This document shows positions 1-8,761 of a DNA stretch of 41,723 bases, piece by piece. Positions within the stretch are counted from its first letter, which is position 1. The number at the start of each line of letters is the position of its first letter. The position numbers and the translations under genes were made by a program. Source of the stretch: Bacteroidota bacterium (GTDB lineage Bacteria > Bacteroidota > Bacteroidia > Chitinophagales > Chitinophagaceae); the NCBI GenBank assembly GCA_023430465.1, contig JAEZAM010000130.1:1-41723 (forward strand), given 5' to 3'. The notes beneath the pieces are model-generated. The model was not told where the DNA came from and made no database searches. It saw only the letters and a program-made list of their open reading frames with translations.

Positions 1-52
1 AGCACCCAGTCCCCAGTCCCCAGCACCAAGCACCCAGCATCCCGCATCCCGC
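1..52. repeat. G-rich heptamer array beyond the ftsZ terminator
   Basis: Seven consecutive units of exactly 7 bp (4-10, 11-17, 18-24, 25-31, 32-38, 39-45, 46-52). On the minus strand they read GCGGGAT, GCGGGAT, GCTGGGT, GCTTGGT, GCTGGGG, ACTGGGG, ACTGGGT. Length is constant while sequence drifts along the array. It may continue past the window edge. No coding potential is seen. Confidence 0.85.
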
Positions 53-73
53 TTCTCGCAAATCCCAAAACGG

Positions 74-86
74 CTTTGCGTGAAAC
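74..86. repeat. Partial copy of the CTTTGCGTGAAAC repeat
   Basis: These 13 bases are identical to 25418-25430, the end of a perfect 21-bp inverted repeat, and are related to the repeats at 3665-3740. The copy lies directly behind the ftsZ terminator. Confidence 0.6.
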
Positions 87-116
87 AAAAAACCTCTCCC
101 GCTTTCGCGAGAGAGG
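87..116 (-). terminator. Rho-independent terminator of ftsZ / dcw cluster
   Basis: Read on the minus strand, a 10-bp stem (CCTCTCTCGC / GCGGGAGAGG, one T-G wobble) closes a GAAA tetraloop and is followed by six T. It lies about 48 bp after the ftsZ stop codon, so the whole cluster can end here. Confidence 0.9.
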
Positions 117-164
117 AACAACTAAAAAAACAACGTTCAACTTGGTCGGAGACCAAACTGACAC

Positions 165-2120
165 TTAATCCGGCTTTTTGCCATCTAAAAACGTATTGAT
201 CGTGCTGATTTGTGCCTGGTTGTTCTTGTCAGAACGCACTTCGTAGCTGCTGTAGAAGCTTTCAATATGGGATGTACTGTTGTATAATTCCATATTGCGG
301 CGGATATATGCCGGCACTGTTTCAAACTCATTATTCGGGTCAGCGCCGTTGACGTTGAACGACAAGTTTCTCAACTTGTGCAGTCGTTCGGCAGCCCTAC
401 GTTTTTGTTCCCCGGCTTCGTCCTGCAAAGCAGGATCCTCAGTGTCGGAGTTCAATGGTGTGTGAGAATGGTGGGCCAACGGCATATCCGCCGCAGGAAT
501 GTCATCCTTTTCCACCAGTTGCAATTGCATATCGGCTGATTCCTCATCCTGTTTTGCGGCAACGAATGGTGGCTGGACCGGCTCTTCAGAAGGCGTTGGA
601 GTCGAAACTCCTGCTTTCGCTTCCGCATAGATATTGGACGGTCTTGCCAGATAACCTCCCGATGCTGCAGACAACGGGCTGACACTATCTTTCTTCTCTT
701 CTGTTTTTAATACGGGGGATAGGGATTCTGTAGGGGAATCTGTAGAACTTTGCGTAGATGAGGTTTGTGAAGCCGAAAATAAAACATCTTTTTTCGCCTC
801 CATCATCAAATTGCTAACAGTATTTTTCCCAGCATCCATATTCGTATTTTCCCCTGGTAATTTTTCTATCGGCGCCAATTGGAAGTATTGGGCCGGCGTC
901 TCATCGATGCCCGGTGTGGCATCCGGGTAAACGATTTCCTGCATGTCCTGTGCTCCCGGCATGGGACTGTCCATCAATGCATCATGATCCACCAGTTTGG
1001 GCGCAAGCGCTTCGGTGACAGGGTTTGCTTTTGGCATACTTACCGCCACGTGCTGCTTTGCCTGGGGCTTCTGCGCTTCCTGGCCGAGCACCATCACGAT
1101 CTTTTCTTCCTTCGCCGGCTCAGTTTTTTTCAACACTGGTTTGACAAACGGGTTCTTGTGTTCAAAACCGGTTGCTATCAGTGTAATGCCAAGTTGGTCA
1201 TTCAGGGTGTTATCATATCCGAGACCAAGGATAACGTCGGTACCTTCACCGGCCTGGCTAAGGAGATAGGCCTGGATCACCTCTACTTCATCCATCGTGA
1301 ACTCATGTTCGCCTTCGGCGGAATTGATATTGATCAGTATCCATTTCGCACCGCGGATCTCGTTGTCGTTCAGCAATGGTGAATTCAATGCTTCTTCGAT
1401 TGCGCGATGTGCCCTGTCCTCTCCCGCTGCTGCTGCACTGCCCAGGATAGCTACACCACCGTTTCTCATCACCGTACATACGTCGGCAAAGTCAACGTTG
1501 ATCTGACCTGTCGTATTGATCACATCGGTGATACATTTCGCTGCAGTGGCCAGGACGTTGTCAGCCTTTTCAAATGCTTCGCGCATTTTCAGGTTACCGA
1601 ACTGGTGACGCAGCTTATCATTGCTGATTACCAGCAATGTATCTACATAACCCTTCAAGGTCTTGATACCTTCTTCCGCCTGCATCTGGCGTTTTCTTCC
1701 TTCATAGGCGAATGGTGTGGTCACGATACCCACCGTAAGGATGCCGAGGTCCTTACAGATCTTGGCAATGATAGGTGCACCACCCGTACCTGTTCCACCA
1801 CCCATACCCGCAGTGATGAAGGCCATTTTTGTATTTACTTCCAGGATGCCCTTGAGTTCATCAAGGCTTTCCTCGGTTGCCTGCCGGCCAATCTCGGGGT
1901 TGGCTCCGGCGCCAAGTCCCTGTGTCAGGTGTGGTCCAAGCTGCACGCGATTTGGTATCGCGCTGTTGGCCAACGCCTGTGCATCCGTATTACATATTAT
2001 GAAGTTGACTCCTTCAATGTCCTGGCTAAACATGTGGTTGACTGCGTTGCCACCGCCTCCGCCAACACCAATGACCTTGATGATGGACGACTTTTCTTTT
2101 GGCAGATCAAACTGAATCAT
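165..2120 (-). CDS. ftsZ: Cell division protein FtsZ
   Basis: Tubulin-like GTPase that polymerises into the cytoplasmic Z-ring and directs septal wall synthesis. The glycine-rich nucleotide loop is near residues 17-25, the tubulin signature GGGTGTG at 107-113, and the T7-loop residues NVDFAD at 208-213. The conserved core ends near residue 330. It is followed by a long, acidic and Ser/Pro-rich linker and a conserved-looking tail starting VPAYIRRN at about residue 602. At 651 aa it is much longer than the roughly 380 aa of E. coli FtsZ, because of the linker and about 45 residues after the tail motif. Last gene of the cluster, 137 bp after ftsA, with a repeat hairpin between them and a strong terminator behind it. 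Confidence 0.98.
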   Translation of the reverse strand: MIQFDLPKEKSSIIKVIGVGGGGGNAVNHMFSQDIEGVNFIICNTDAQALANSAIPNRVQLGPHLTQGLGAGANPEIGRQATEESLDELKGILEVNTKMAFITAGMGGGTGTGGAPIIAKICKDLGILTVGIVTTPFAYEGRKRQMQAEEGIKTLKGYVDTLLVISNDKLRHQFGNLKMREAFEKADNVLATAAKCITDVINTTGQINVDFADVCTVMRNGGVAILGSAAAAGEDRAHRAIEEALNSPLLNDNEIRGAKWILININSAEGEHEFTMDEVEVIQAYLLSQAGEGTDVILGLGYDNTLNDQLGITLIATGFEHKNPFVKPVLKKTEPAKEEKIVMVLGQEAQKPQAKQHVAVSMPKANPVTEALAPKLVDHDALMDSPMPGAQDMQEIVYPDATPGIDETPAQYFQLAPIEKLPGENTNMDAGKNTVSNLMMEAKKDVLFSASQTSSTQSSTDSPTESLSPVLKTEEKKDSVSPLSAASGGYLARPSNIYAEAKAGVSTPTPSEEPVQPPFVAAKQDEESADMQLQLVEKDDIPAADMPLAHHSHTPLNSDTEDPALQDEAGEQKRRAAERLHKLRNLSFNVNGADPNNEFETVPAYIRRNMELYNSTSHIESFYSSYEVRSDKNNQAQISTINTFLDGKKPD

Positions 2121-2154
2121 ATTTGCGAATTTTAATAAGGTTAGTAAGTGAGAT

Positions 2155-2260
2155 TAACTTAAAACTCAAAACTGAAAATGTAAAACTGATCACCTTTACC
2201 CTTGCTCGTTTTGCATTGTGCGTGAGCTTTTAAGTTTTAAGTTTTGAGTTTTGAGTTTTA
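2155..2260. repeat. Inverted pair of A4/T4 heptamer arrays between ftsA and ftsZ
   Basis: Left arm: AAAACTC, AAAACTG, AAAATGT, AAAACTG at 2161-2188. Right arm: AAGTTTT, AAGTTTT, GAGTTTT, GAGTTTT at 2232-2259. Both have an exact 7-bp period. The 13-bp core at 2161-2173 is the perfect reverse complement of 2240-2252, so the transcript can form a long stem with a loop of about 66 nt. The ftsA stop codon TAA (2258-2260) is part of the array. Confidence 0.85.
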
Positions 2261-3637
2261 CAAATGCTTGTCTTCTTCTTCTTTGAAAAGATCGATGATG
2301 CCGTCCTTGAATTTCCCCCAGAAATTATTCAGGCTCTTGCGTTGCCTTACTTTCTGAGCGGTGACAACATCTTCCATTTCTTCTTCCTCCTGCTCCGCCT
2401 CAGCTTCCGCGCGCTTCAGTGCATCAGGAACCTCTACTTTTCTGTATTCCTTTTCAAATTGTTTACGATTGTGCTCATAATCATCGTATCCTTTCAGGAT
2501 AAGACCGATACAGGTGGAGTACGTTGGGCGGGCAAGCTCTTCAATATGTCCTGCTGCAAGGTGCTCATTAGGGAACCCAATGCGTGCAGGAAGCCCGGTC
2601 ACATACTCGGTCAACTGGATCAGGTGCTTCAGTTGTGAGCCACCGCCTGTGAGTACCACGCCACCGTTCAGCGCCTTGTTATCAAGTCCGACCTGCTTGA
2701 GGTGATACGTCACAAAATCCATGATCTCGCTCATGCGGGCCTGGATGATGTTTGCCAGGTTCTTAACGCTAATCTCCTTTGCCGGCATACCGCGCAGTCC
2801 TGGAATGGTGATGTACGCGTTTGCTTTTGCTTCATTGGCAAGCGCACTTCCGAACTGTACCTTCATCTGCTCGGCCTGGGTCTTCAACACACCCAAACCT
2901 GTTTTGATATCGTTGGTGATATTTTCACCAGCAAAAGGAATCACGGCAGTATGCTTCAGGATGCCTTCATAAAATACAGCAAGGTCAGTGGTACCACCGC
3001 CAATGTCCACGATGGCAACACCTGCCTCGAGGTCTTCCTGCGCCATTACTGCGGAAGAAGACGCGAGCGGCTGCAATACGAGATCTTTTGTCATCAGGCC
3101 GGACTTCTCCACACTCCTGTTGATGTTGCGGATCGCATTCTTATCGCCGGTGATGATGTGAAAATTCGCGCCCACCTTCACACCTCCATAACCGATAGGG
3201 TTAGGTATGTTCTGGAAGTTATCTACCGTGAATTCCTGCGGGATCACATCGATGATCTGGTCACCGGCAGGAATGTAGGTTTTATACTGATCGGCGATGA
3301 GCTGATCGATCTCGCGTTGCGAGATCTCTTCATCCGTTGTCTGGCGGACGATATCGCCACGTGTTTGCAAACTTTTGATGTGATGTCCTGCAATGCCCAC
3401 ATAGACCTCGTTGATATCCAGATTGGGATTGGAGGCAAAACAATTTTCAAGAGCAGTGCGAATGGCTTTGATCGTCTCGTCGATGTTCAGCACCTGCCCG
3501 TGCTTGACACCATTGGAATTGGCTTTACCAAACCCAAGGATCTCCAGCTTGCCAAACTCGTTTTTACGACCGGCAATCACGGCGATCTTGGTGGTCCCAA
3601 TGTCGAGGCCGACAATGATGGGTTGTTCGTGATTCAT
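2258..3637 (-). CDS. ftsA: Cell division protein FtsA
   Basis: Actin-like ATPase that tethers FtsZ filaments to the inner membrane and helps recruit the divisome. The N-terminal phosphate-binding motif DIGTTK is at residues 12-17, and a second actin-family motif (VDIGGGTTDLAVF) lies near residue 210. After a Glu-rich stretch near residue 410, the protein ends in a probable amphipathic membrane-targeting helix (NNFWGKFKDGIIDLF). Length 459 aa, slightly longer than the 420 aa of E. coli FtsA because of the acidic stretch. It sits between ftsQ and ftsZ, the usual order. Its stop codon is formed by the adjacent repeat array. Confidence 0.97.
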   Translation of the reverse strand: MNHEQPIIVGLDIGTTKIAVIAGRKNEFGKLEILGFGKANSNGVKHGQVLNIDETIKAIRTALENCFASNPNLDINEVYVGIAGHHIKSLQTRGDIVRQTTDEEISQREIDQLIADQYKTYIPAGDQIIDVIPQEFTVDNFQNIPNPIGYGGVKVGANFHIITGDKNAIRNINRSVEKSGLMTKDLVLQPLASSSAVMAQEDLEAGVAIVDIGGGTTDLAVFYEGILKHTAVIPFAGENITNDIKTGLGVLKTQAEQMKVQFGSALANEAKANAYITIPGLRGMPAKEISVKNLANIIQARMSEIMDFVTYHLKQVGLDNKALNGGVVLTGGGSQLKHLIQLTEYVTGLPARIGFPNEHLAAGHIEELARPTYSTCIGLILKGYDDYEHNRKQFEKEYRKVEVPDALKRAEAEAEQEEEEMEDVVTAQKVRQRKSLNNFWGKFKDGIIDLFKEEEDKHL

Positions 3638-3661
3638 GATATGTTGTTTTTAGTTGTTGCG

Positions 3662-3741
3662 TTTTTTGCGTCTTTGCTCCCTTTGCGACTCTGCGTGAAA
3701 TTTCTCGCAAAGACGCAAAGTCAACAGCCAGCACGCAAAGA
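3662..3741. repeat. CTTTGCGT inverted repeat between ftsQ and ftsA
   Basis: The 13 bases at 3665-3677 (TTTGCGTCTTTGC) are the perfect reverse complement of 3707-3719, with further CTTTGCG and ACGCAAAGAC copies at 3681-3687 and 3733-3742. The array begins directly after the ftsQ stop codon. Same family as 25350-25430 and 74-86. Confidence 0.8.
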
Positions 3742-4800
3742 CTAACGTTTCGGCATTACTGCCTTTGGCTGCTGTCGTTCGGTTGTTCTGGGTTTGGATG
3801 CAGCGGGTTTAGCTGCCGGTCTTTCTGTAGGAGTCGGATTGGATACGTTACGGGCTATCCCCGTCGTACGCGTATTACTGGACTGGATCGAATCGTTCTT
3901 AGTTGGCGCTGCGGCTACAACGGGCTCGGCCGCCTTTGCCTCTGCTTCTTTGATCTGCCGCAACAAGGTTTCAACAGATTTACGGAGCTGCACAGAATCC
4001 ACCTTTGGGTTATCTGTCTTCCCGCCCACTACCTGGCCGGCAAATCGCACATCGATGGTTTTATACCGGTCAAATCCGGATGTGGCGAGAACCTGCTTAT
4101 AGAATGTATAGAGCCTGCTGAACTTGCTTTCCAGATCTTTTCCATTTCCAATACGGATCACGTGGTTACCCACCAGTGGCACCAGTTCGAATTCCCAGGC
4201 CGCAGGGGCGATTGAAACGATATCGACCTGTTCCACCTGGGCTGCCCAGAAATCATTGCCATTGATATAGCCGGCGATCGCATTCACATCGTTTAGTAAC
4301 AGGCTATCTGTCCTGCTTAGATTTTTCTTTTCCGGGAAACCCGTGAATACCGGCAGCTTCATGCTCACTTTATCGGACAGTTGCATTACCTGGCTATGTT
4401 CATCCAGGTAAAATGAACGGTTCCCAGATGTAAACACGCGCGCAACCGGCACGCGCTCACTGATGGTAACGTGGAGCACATCTTCGTTATCGAAATAAAG
4501 CTGGGCTTCTTTCACCCACACATTGTCTTCCAGCAATTCTTCCATCTGGCGCAGGTCAAAGAGATTCTTGGGCTGGCCTACGAGTTTCCCTTTGGCAGCA
4601 GATTTCAGCAGACGTGTCACATCCTTTTCATCGAGAAAAAGATCATCTGCATTGCGGGCGTTGATGACAACCTGCACATCTTTACAGGTGGCCCTCTTCT
4701 GCTTTCCCATAGCGGCGATGAGCAGCATGAGCATGCCCGAGCCGATGAACAGCCAGAGGCCGAAAAATAAAATTCTCTTTATGGTTTTCTTCGTATTCAA
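3742..4800 (-). CDS. ftsQ: Cell division protein FtsQ
   Basis: Bitopic divisome protein that links early and late division proteins in the periplasm. A short cytoplasmic Lys/Arg-rich N-terminus is followed by one membrane segment (about residues 9-30) and a POTRA/FtsQ-type periplasmic region with the typical stretch ending VHVTISERVPVARVF (residues about 105-120). After residue 265 comes an Ala/Lys-rich helix, then a low-complexity Pro/Thr/Arg-rich basic tail to residue 352, which typical FtsQ proteins lack. It starts 4 bp after murC ends, so the two are probably translated together. Identified mainly from position, topology and POTRA-like sequence. Confidence 0.92.
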   Translation of the reverse strand: MNTKKTIKRILFFGLWLFIGSGMLMLLIAAMGKQKRATCKDVQVVINARNADDLFLDEKDVTRLLKSAAKGKLVGQPKNLFDLRQMEELLEDNVWVKEAQLYFDNEDVLHVTISERVPVARVFTSGNRSFYLDEHSQVMQLSDKVSMKLPVFTGFPEKKNLSRTDSLLLNDVNAIAGYINGNDFWAAQVEQVDIVSIAPAAWEFELVPLVGNHVIRIGNGKDLESKFSRLYTFYKQVLATSGFDRYKTIDVRFAGQVVGGKTDNPKVDSVQLRKSVETLLRQIKEAEAKAAEPVVAAAPTKNDSIQSSNTRTTGIARNVSNPTPTERPAAKPAASKPRTTERQQPKAVMPKR

Positions 4801-4804
4801 AATC

Positions 4805-6229
4805 TTACGCGTCTTTCAACTTTTGCTTTATCGGGCCAACAAGGGTATCGATATCCCCTGCTCCTGCCGTTATCAATAACTGACCGTTTTCCGCACTCGC
4901 ACGCCCGAATTCCTTTTCAACGAACCCGGGGATATCTGTCTTCGAAATGACCTGTCGGCCGGCCTTTTTCATTTTCTCCAGGATCATTTCGCTGGTCACA
5001 CCTTCGATGGGTAACTCGCGGGCGGGGTAGATCGGCAGTAAAACAACCTCATCTGCCATATCCAGCACCTCTGCAAAACCATCAGCAAAGTCTCTCGTGC
5101 GGCTATAAAGGTGTGGCTGAAAAATGACCGTAGCCTTCATCCCCGGAAACAATGCCCTGGCGCCGGAGATCAGTGCACGGAGCTCCTCCGGATGATGCGC
5201 ATAGTCATCTACATACACCAGTTCTTCCTCCCGGACGATATATTCAAACCGGCGCTTCACACCCCTGAAGGATGCCACGGCCGCCTTTATTTTTTCATTT
5301 TCAATACCCAGTGCGCTGGCAACAGCAATGGCAGCCAGCACATTCTCCACATTGTGCATTCCACCCATGTGCAGGCGTACACCTGTCAGCAGGGTATCCT
5401 TCATCACCACATCGAACTCATATCCGCCATGCTGAAGGCGAATGTTGGCAGCGTGGATATCTGCCGCATCATTCTGTAAGCTGTAGGTGTAGGTATTGCT
5501 GGCGACCAGCTCTGATCCACGGGAAAGTCCGAACTGCTTTACCAGCATCCCGCCCGGTTTGACTCTTTTGCTGAAATCTATAAAGGCCTGCTCCACGGAA
5601 GCAGCATCCCCATAGATATCCAGGTGATCCGCATCCATGGCTGTAACGATGGCAATATCAGGACTCAGCTTTAAAAAGCTCCGGTCGTATTCATCCGCTT
5701 CTATCACACAAACATTCTTCGGATCACTCCAGAAGTTGGTGCCATAATTAACTGATATGCCTCCAAGAAAGGCGTTGCACCCGAAGCCTGTGTCACGCAG
5801 CAGATGCGCCACCATGGTAGTGATGGTGGTTTTGCCATGAGTTCCTGCAATACAGATATTGAATGAGTTTTCAGTAATGATCTTCAGCACATCGCTTCGC
5901 TTGACCACTTTCACACCGGCGTTTTGATAGTGTACCAGTTCTTTGTGGGCTGCGGGGATGGCGGGGGTATAAACCACCAGGTCAGGCTGCGCCGGGATGG
6001 CCGCCACATTCTCATCATAATGAATCGAAATACCGCTTGCTTCAAGTTCACGGGTCAGGGCTGTTGGCGTCTTATCATACCCACTAACCTGCACGCCATG
6101 GGAATGGAAAAACCGTGCAATCGCGCTCATGCCAATTCCGCCGATACCGATGAAATAGATCGTGCGGATATTGTCCACCCCTTTGAAAGAGGCGTTCATG
6201 ATGTCAGTATTTGCGATTGCATTCTTCAT
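4805..6229 (-). CDS. murC: UDP-N-acetylmuramate--L-alanine ligase MurC
   Basis: Cytoplasmic ATP-dependent ligase that adds L-Ala to UDP-MurNAc, the first step of the peptide stem. An N-terminal Rossmann motif (GIGGIGMSAIA, residues 28-38) precedes the ATP-binding loop GTHGKTT at 129-135. The Mur-ligase motif YAHHPEEL is in the C-terminal half. Length 474 aa is normal. The start codon abuts the murG stop codon with no spacer. An internal Met at residue 11 (MNASFKG) is an alternative start that would leave a 30-nt gap and still include the Rossmann motif. Confidence 0.97.
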   Translation of the reverse strand: MKNAIANTDIMNASFKGVDNIRTIYFIGIGGIGMSAIARFFHSHGVQVSGYDKTPTALTRELEASGISIHYDENVAAIPAQPDLVVYTPAIPAAHKELVHYQNAGVKVVKRSDVLKIITENSFNICIAGTHGKTTITTMVAHLLRDTGFGCNAFLGGISVNYGTNFWSDPKNVCVIEADEYDRSFLKLSPDIAIVTAMDADHLDIYGDAASVEQAFIDFSKRVKPGGMLVKQFGLSRGSELVASNTYTYSLQNDAADIHAANIRLQHGGYEFDVVMKDTLLTGVRLHMGGMHNVENVLAAIAVASALGIENEKIKAAVASFRGVKRRFEYIVREEELVYVDDYAHHPEELRALISGARALFPGMKATVIFQPHLYSRTRDFADGFAEVLDMADEVVLLPIYPARELPIEGVTSEMILEKMKKAGRQVISKTDIPGFVEKEFGRASAENGQLLITAGAGDIDTLVGPIKQKLKDA

Positions 6230-7321
6230 TTATTTCAACTTATCCAGTATGGCTGATGCCACTTTTTTATCTGCGTCCGTGATAGCGAACGCAGCGATAT
6301 TATTTTTCATTTCCTCCTGCCTGCGTTCATCCCTCGCCAGCTCGATAATAGTTGGGACTACGGCATCCAGTGCTTCACTGTCTTTCACCATCAGTGCCGC
6401 ATGGCGTTTTACCAGTTGCGCCGCATTAACGGTCTGATGGTCTTCGGCCGCGAATGGATAAGGCACGAACAGAACAGGCTTCTTTACCACGGCGAGCTCA
6501 GCCACGGTCATGGCTCCTGCCCTTGCCACTACGATGTCAGCCGCGGCATAGGCATATTCCATTTGTGTGATAAAATCGTTGATCCACACATGCTGCTTTC
6601 CCTTTACTCTTGCCTCTGCCTTCGCAGCATAGGGCTTACCTGTCTGCCAGATCAACTGCAGGCCTGCATCCAGTAATTGATCAAGGTGCTTATCGATGGC
6701 TTCATTGATCGTTTTTGCACCCAGGCTGCCGCCAACAACAAGTACCGTCTTGCGATCTTCTGACAGTGAAAACAATTGTAATCCATTAGCGCGTGACACG
6801 TTGGCCGACACGATCGTTTTTCTTACAGGATTGCCGGAGATGGTTAATTTTTCCGCAGGAAAAAATTTCTCCATGCCCTCTGATGCTACAAACACCTGTG
6901 TTGCTTTCTTCCCCAGCAGGATATTCGATTTACCTGCGAAGGAATTTGACTCATGTATAAATGTGGGCACACCCTTCGCCTGTGCATACCGCAGTACGGG
7001 GAAGCTTGAATAACCACCAACACCGATCGCTGCATCAGGTTTGAATTGCTGAAAAATCTTCCTGACCTGGAAAAAACTTTTGATAAGTTTGAAAGGCAGG
7101 CCAAGATTTTTTATCAAAGAGCTCCGGTTGAACCCGGCAATATCAAGGCCTTCGATGCGGTACCCGGCCTGTGGTACTTTCTCCATCTCCATTTTTCCTT
7201 TCGCCCCCACAAACAGAATCTCTATAGCGGGATCTGCCTCGCGCAACGCATTGGCAATCGCCACGGCCGGGAAAATATGCCCGCCAGTCCCTCCTCCTGC
7301 TATGATAATTTTATTCGCCAT
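6230..7321 (-). CDS. murG: Lipid II synthase MurG (GlcNAc transferase)
   Basis: Membrane-associated GT-B glycosyltransferase that adds GlcNAc from UDP-GlcNAc to lipid I, giving lipid II. The N-terminal loop GGGTGGHIFPAVAIA (residues 9-23), the motif HESNSFAGKSN and the C-terminal donor-binding segment (ARAGAMTVAEL, then PYPFAAEDHQ with E and Q) are all present. Length 363 aa is typical. Located between ftsW and murC, with murC following without a gap. Upstream lies a 77-bp gap filled by repeats. Confidence 0.97.
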   Translation of the reverse strand: MANKIIIAGGGTGGHIFPAVAIANALREADPAIEILFVGAKGKMEMEKVPQAGYRIEGLDIAGFNRSSLIKNLGLPFKLIKSFFQVRKIFQQFKPDAAIGVGGYSSFPVLRYAQAKGVPTFIHESNSFAGKSNILLGKKATQVFVASEGMEKFFPAEKLTISGNPVRKTIVSANVSRANGLQLFSLSEDRKTVLVVGGSLGAKTINEAIDKHLDQLLDAGLQLIWQTGKPYAAKAEARVKGKQHVWINDFITQMEYAYAAADIVVARAGAMTVAELAVVKKPVLFVPYPFAAEDHQTVNAAQLVKRHAALMVKDSEALDAVVPTIIELARDERRQEEMKNNIAAFAITDADKKVASAILDKLK

Positions 7322-7340
7322 AGTATTTGACCAGCAACTG

Positions 7341-7405
7341 AAAAGTCAAAATTCAAAAGTCAAAATTCAAAACAAGCATCTCAACCTCAACCTTAACCTT
7401 AACCT
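7341..7405. repeat. Composite array: GGTTAAG hexamers then T4 heptamers (ftsW to murG)
   Basis: In the direction of transcription (minus) the ftsW stop codon TAA lies inside GGTTAAGG. Hexamer units of GGTTAA or GGTTGA follow (down to about 7380), then, after a short spacer, heptamers GAATTTT / GACTTTT alternating (7341-7347, 7348-7354, 7355-7361, 7362-7368). The same layout occurs at 8686-8761. Confidence 0.85.
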
Positions 7406-8658
7406 GCGCCAAGCGCCTTTCCTTCGTTCTTCTCCACATTTCTGGCTACGCTCAAGATGATCCCGATGGCGAGGCAGGTGAAGATGAAACTTGATCCTCC
7501 CATGCTCACCAATGGTAACGTCACACCGGTTACCGGGAACAGGTTTACCGTTACCGCCATATTCGCTATCGCCTGGATGGCAAGGGTGAAACTCAGCCCC
7601 AATGCCAGGAATGCCCCGAAGGCGTATGGGCATCGTTTGAATATCCTGATACACCGATAAAGGAATACCAGGTAAATAAAAACGATGAACAAGCCTCCCA
7701 CAAAACCATACTCCTCTATGATGATCGCGAAAATGAAATCATTGTATGCCTGCGGCAAATAATCGCGCGTGGTACTGTTACCCGGGCCCACCCCAAGCAC
7801 GCCACCTTTTGCGATGGCAATTTTAGCCTGGTTCACCTGGTACATCTCATCGTTATCCGCATCCTTTCCTCCGTAAATAAAATTCTCAACCCGACCTACC
7901 CAGGTTTCAACGCGGGCAAATAATCCACCCGAGCTCCGTTTCACAGTAGCTGCTTCTTCCCCATCTGATTTATGGCTTGCGACGGCTGCGATGATGAGGA
8001 ACAGGATCGGTATCAATGCCACTCCGGCAGCCAGCAGCAGGTGCTTTGCCCGGGCCCGGCCGATAAACAGCAGCATCATGCAACTTGCCCCAAGCAGCAG
8101 CGCCGTTGACAGGTTGGCCGGTGCAATCAGCAGGCAGGTAATGGCAACAGGTATCATTACCGGTACAAAACCTGCCTTGAAACTTTTGATCACATCCTGC
8201 TTTTTACTTAGCAGTCGCGCCAGGTACATGAACAATGCAAGCTTGGCCAGATCGGATGTCTGCATGGTCATGTTGATCAGCGGCAGTCGGATCCAGCGAC
8301 TTCCTTCATTCATCCTGACTCCGAAAAACAGGGTATATATAAGGAGTGGAATCGTCAGCAGGAACAGAATGGTGGCTATCCTGGAATAAAGGGTATAGTT
8401 CACCAGGTGAGCGAAATAGATTACCAGCACACCAACTACAATAAAAGCAACCTGCTTGAACAGGTATACCTCGGTATTGCCCTTGTAGTTTTTGTATGCC
8501 AGGGACCCGGTGGCGCTATACACCGCCAGCAACGATACCAGAGCAAGCAGGATCACCAGCGCCCAGATGACTTTGTCACCGCGTGTCTTGCTCAGCAGGT
8601 TGCGGGGGGCAAAGCTGCCGCCTACTTCGCTGAATCGTATGTCTTTTGTTAAATCCAA
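7399..8658 (-). CDS. ftsW: SEDS glycosyltransferase FtsW
   Basis: Multipass membrane peptidoglycan polymerase of the SEDS family, partner of the septal transpeptidase FtsI. Hydrophobic helices begin near residue 30. The family motifs include YFAHLVNYTLYSR, a periplasmic loop with GPGNSTTRDYLPQAYNDFIFA and, near the C-terminus, GVTLPLVSMGGSS. The loop between residues about 225 and 280 (KSDGEEAATVKRSSGG...) looks longer than in proteobacterial FtsW. Length 419 aa. The last codons run into a repeat array that supplies the stop codon. Confidence 0.96.
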   Translation of the reverse strand: MDLTKDIRFSEVGGSFAPRNLLSKTRGDKVIWALVILLALVSLLAVYSATGSLAYKNYKGNTEVYLFKQVAFIVVGVLVIYFAHLVNYTLYSRIATILFLLTIPLLIYTLFFGVRMNEGSRWIRLPLINMTMQTSDLAKLALFMYLARLLSKKQDVIKSFKAGFVPVMIPVAITCLLIAPANLSTALLLGASCMMLLFIGRARAKHLLLAAGVALIPILFLIIAAVASHKSDGEEAATVKRSSGGLFARVETWVGRVENFIYGGKDADNDEMYQVNQAKIAIAKGGVLGVGPGNSTTRDYLPQAYNDFIFAIIIEEYGFVGGLFIVFIYLVFLYRCIRIFKRCPYAFGAFLALGLSFTLAIQAIANMAVTVNLFPVTGVTLPLVSMGGSSFIFTCLAIGIILSVARNVEKNEGKALGAG

Positions 8659-8685
8659 ATGTCAAAAACTTAAAAATCCGAAGTC

Positions 8686-8761
8686 AAAATTCAAAAGTCA
8701 AAATTCAAAAGTTGAAAGAGTTGGTCCATCACCCTTAACCTCAACCTTAACCTCAACCTCA
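8686..8761. repeat. Composite array: GAGGTT hexamers then T4 heptamers (murD to ftsW)
   Basis: On the minus strand the murD stop codon TGA (8759-8761) is part of CTGAGGTTGAGG. Hexamers GAGGTT / AAGGTT run to about 8732, then a 20-bp spacer, then heptamers at 8707-8713, 8700-8706, 8693-8699 and 8686-8692 (GAATTTT / GACTTTT type). Same design as 7341-7405. Confidence 0.85.

Noticed and set aside
1407..2135. 242-codon open frame on the plus strand opposite ftsZ
   Set aside because: It lies fully antisense to the conserved GTPase core of FtsZ and its translation resembles no family. Long opposite-strand frames are expected in this codon usage.
2702..3745. 347-codon open frame opposite ftsA
   Set aside because: Antisense to a certain gene, with an implausible composition and no start signal.
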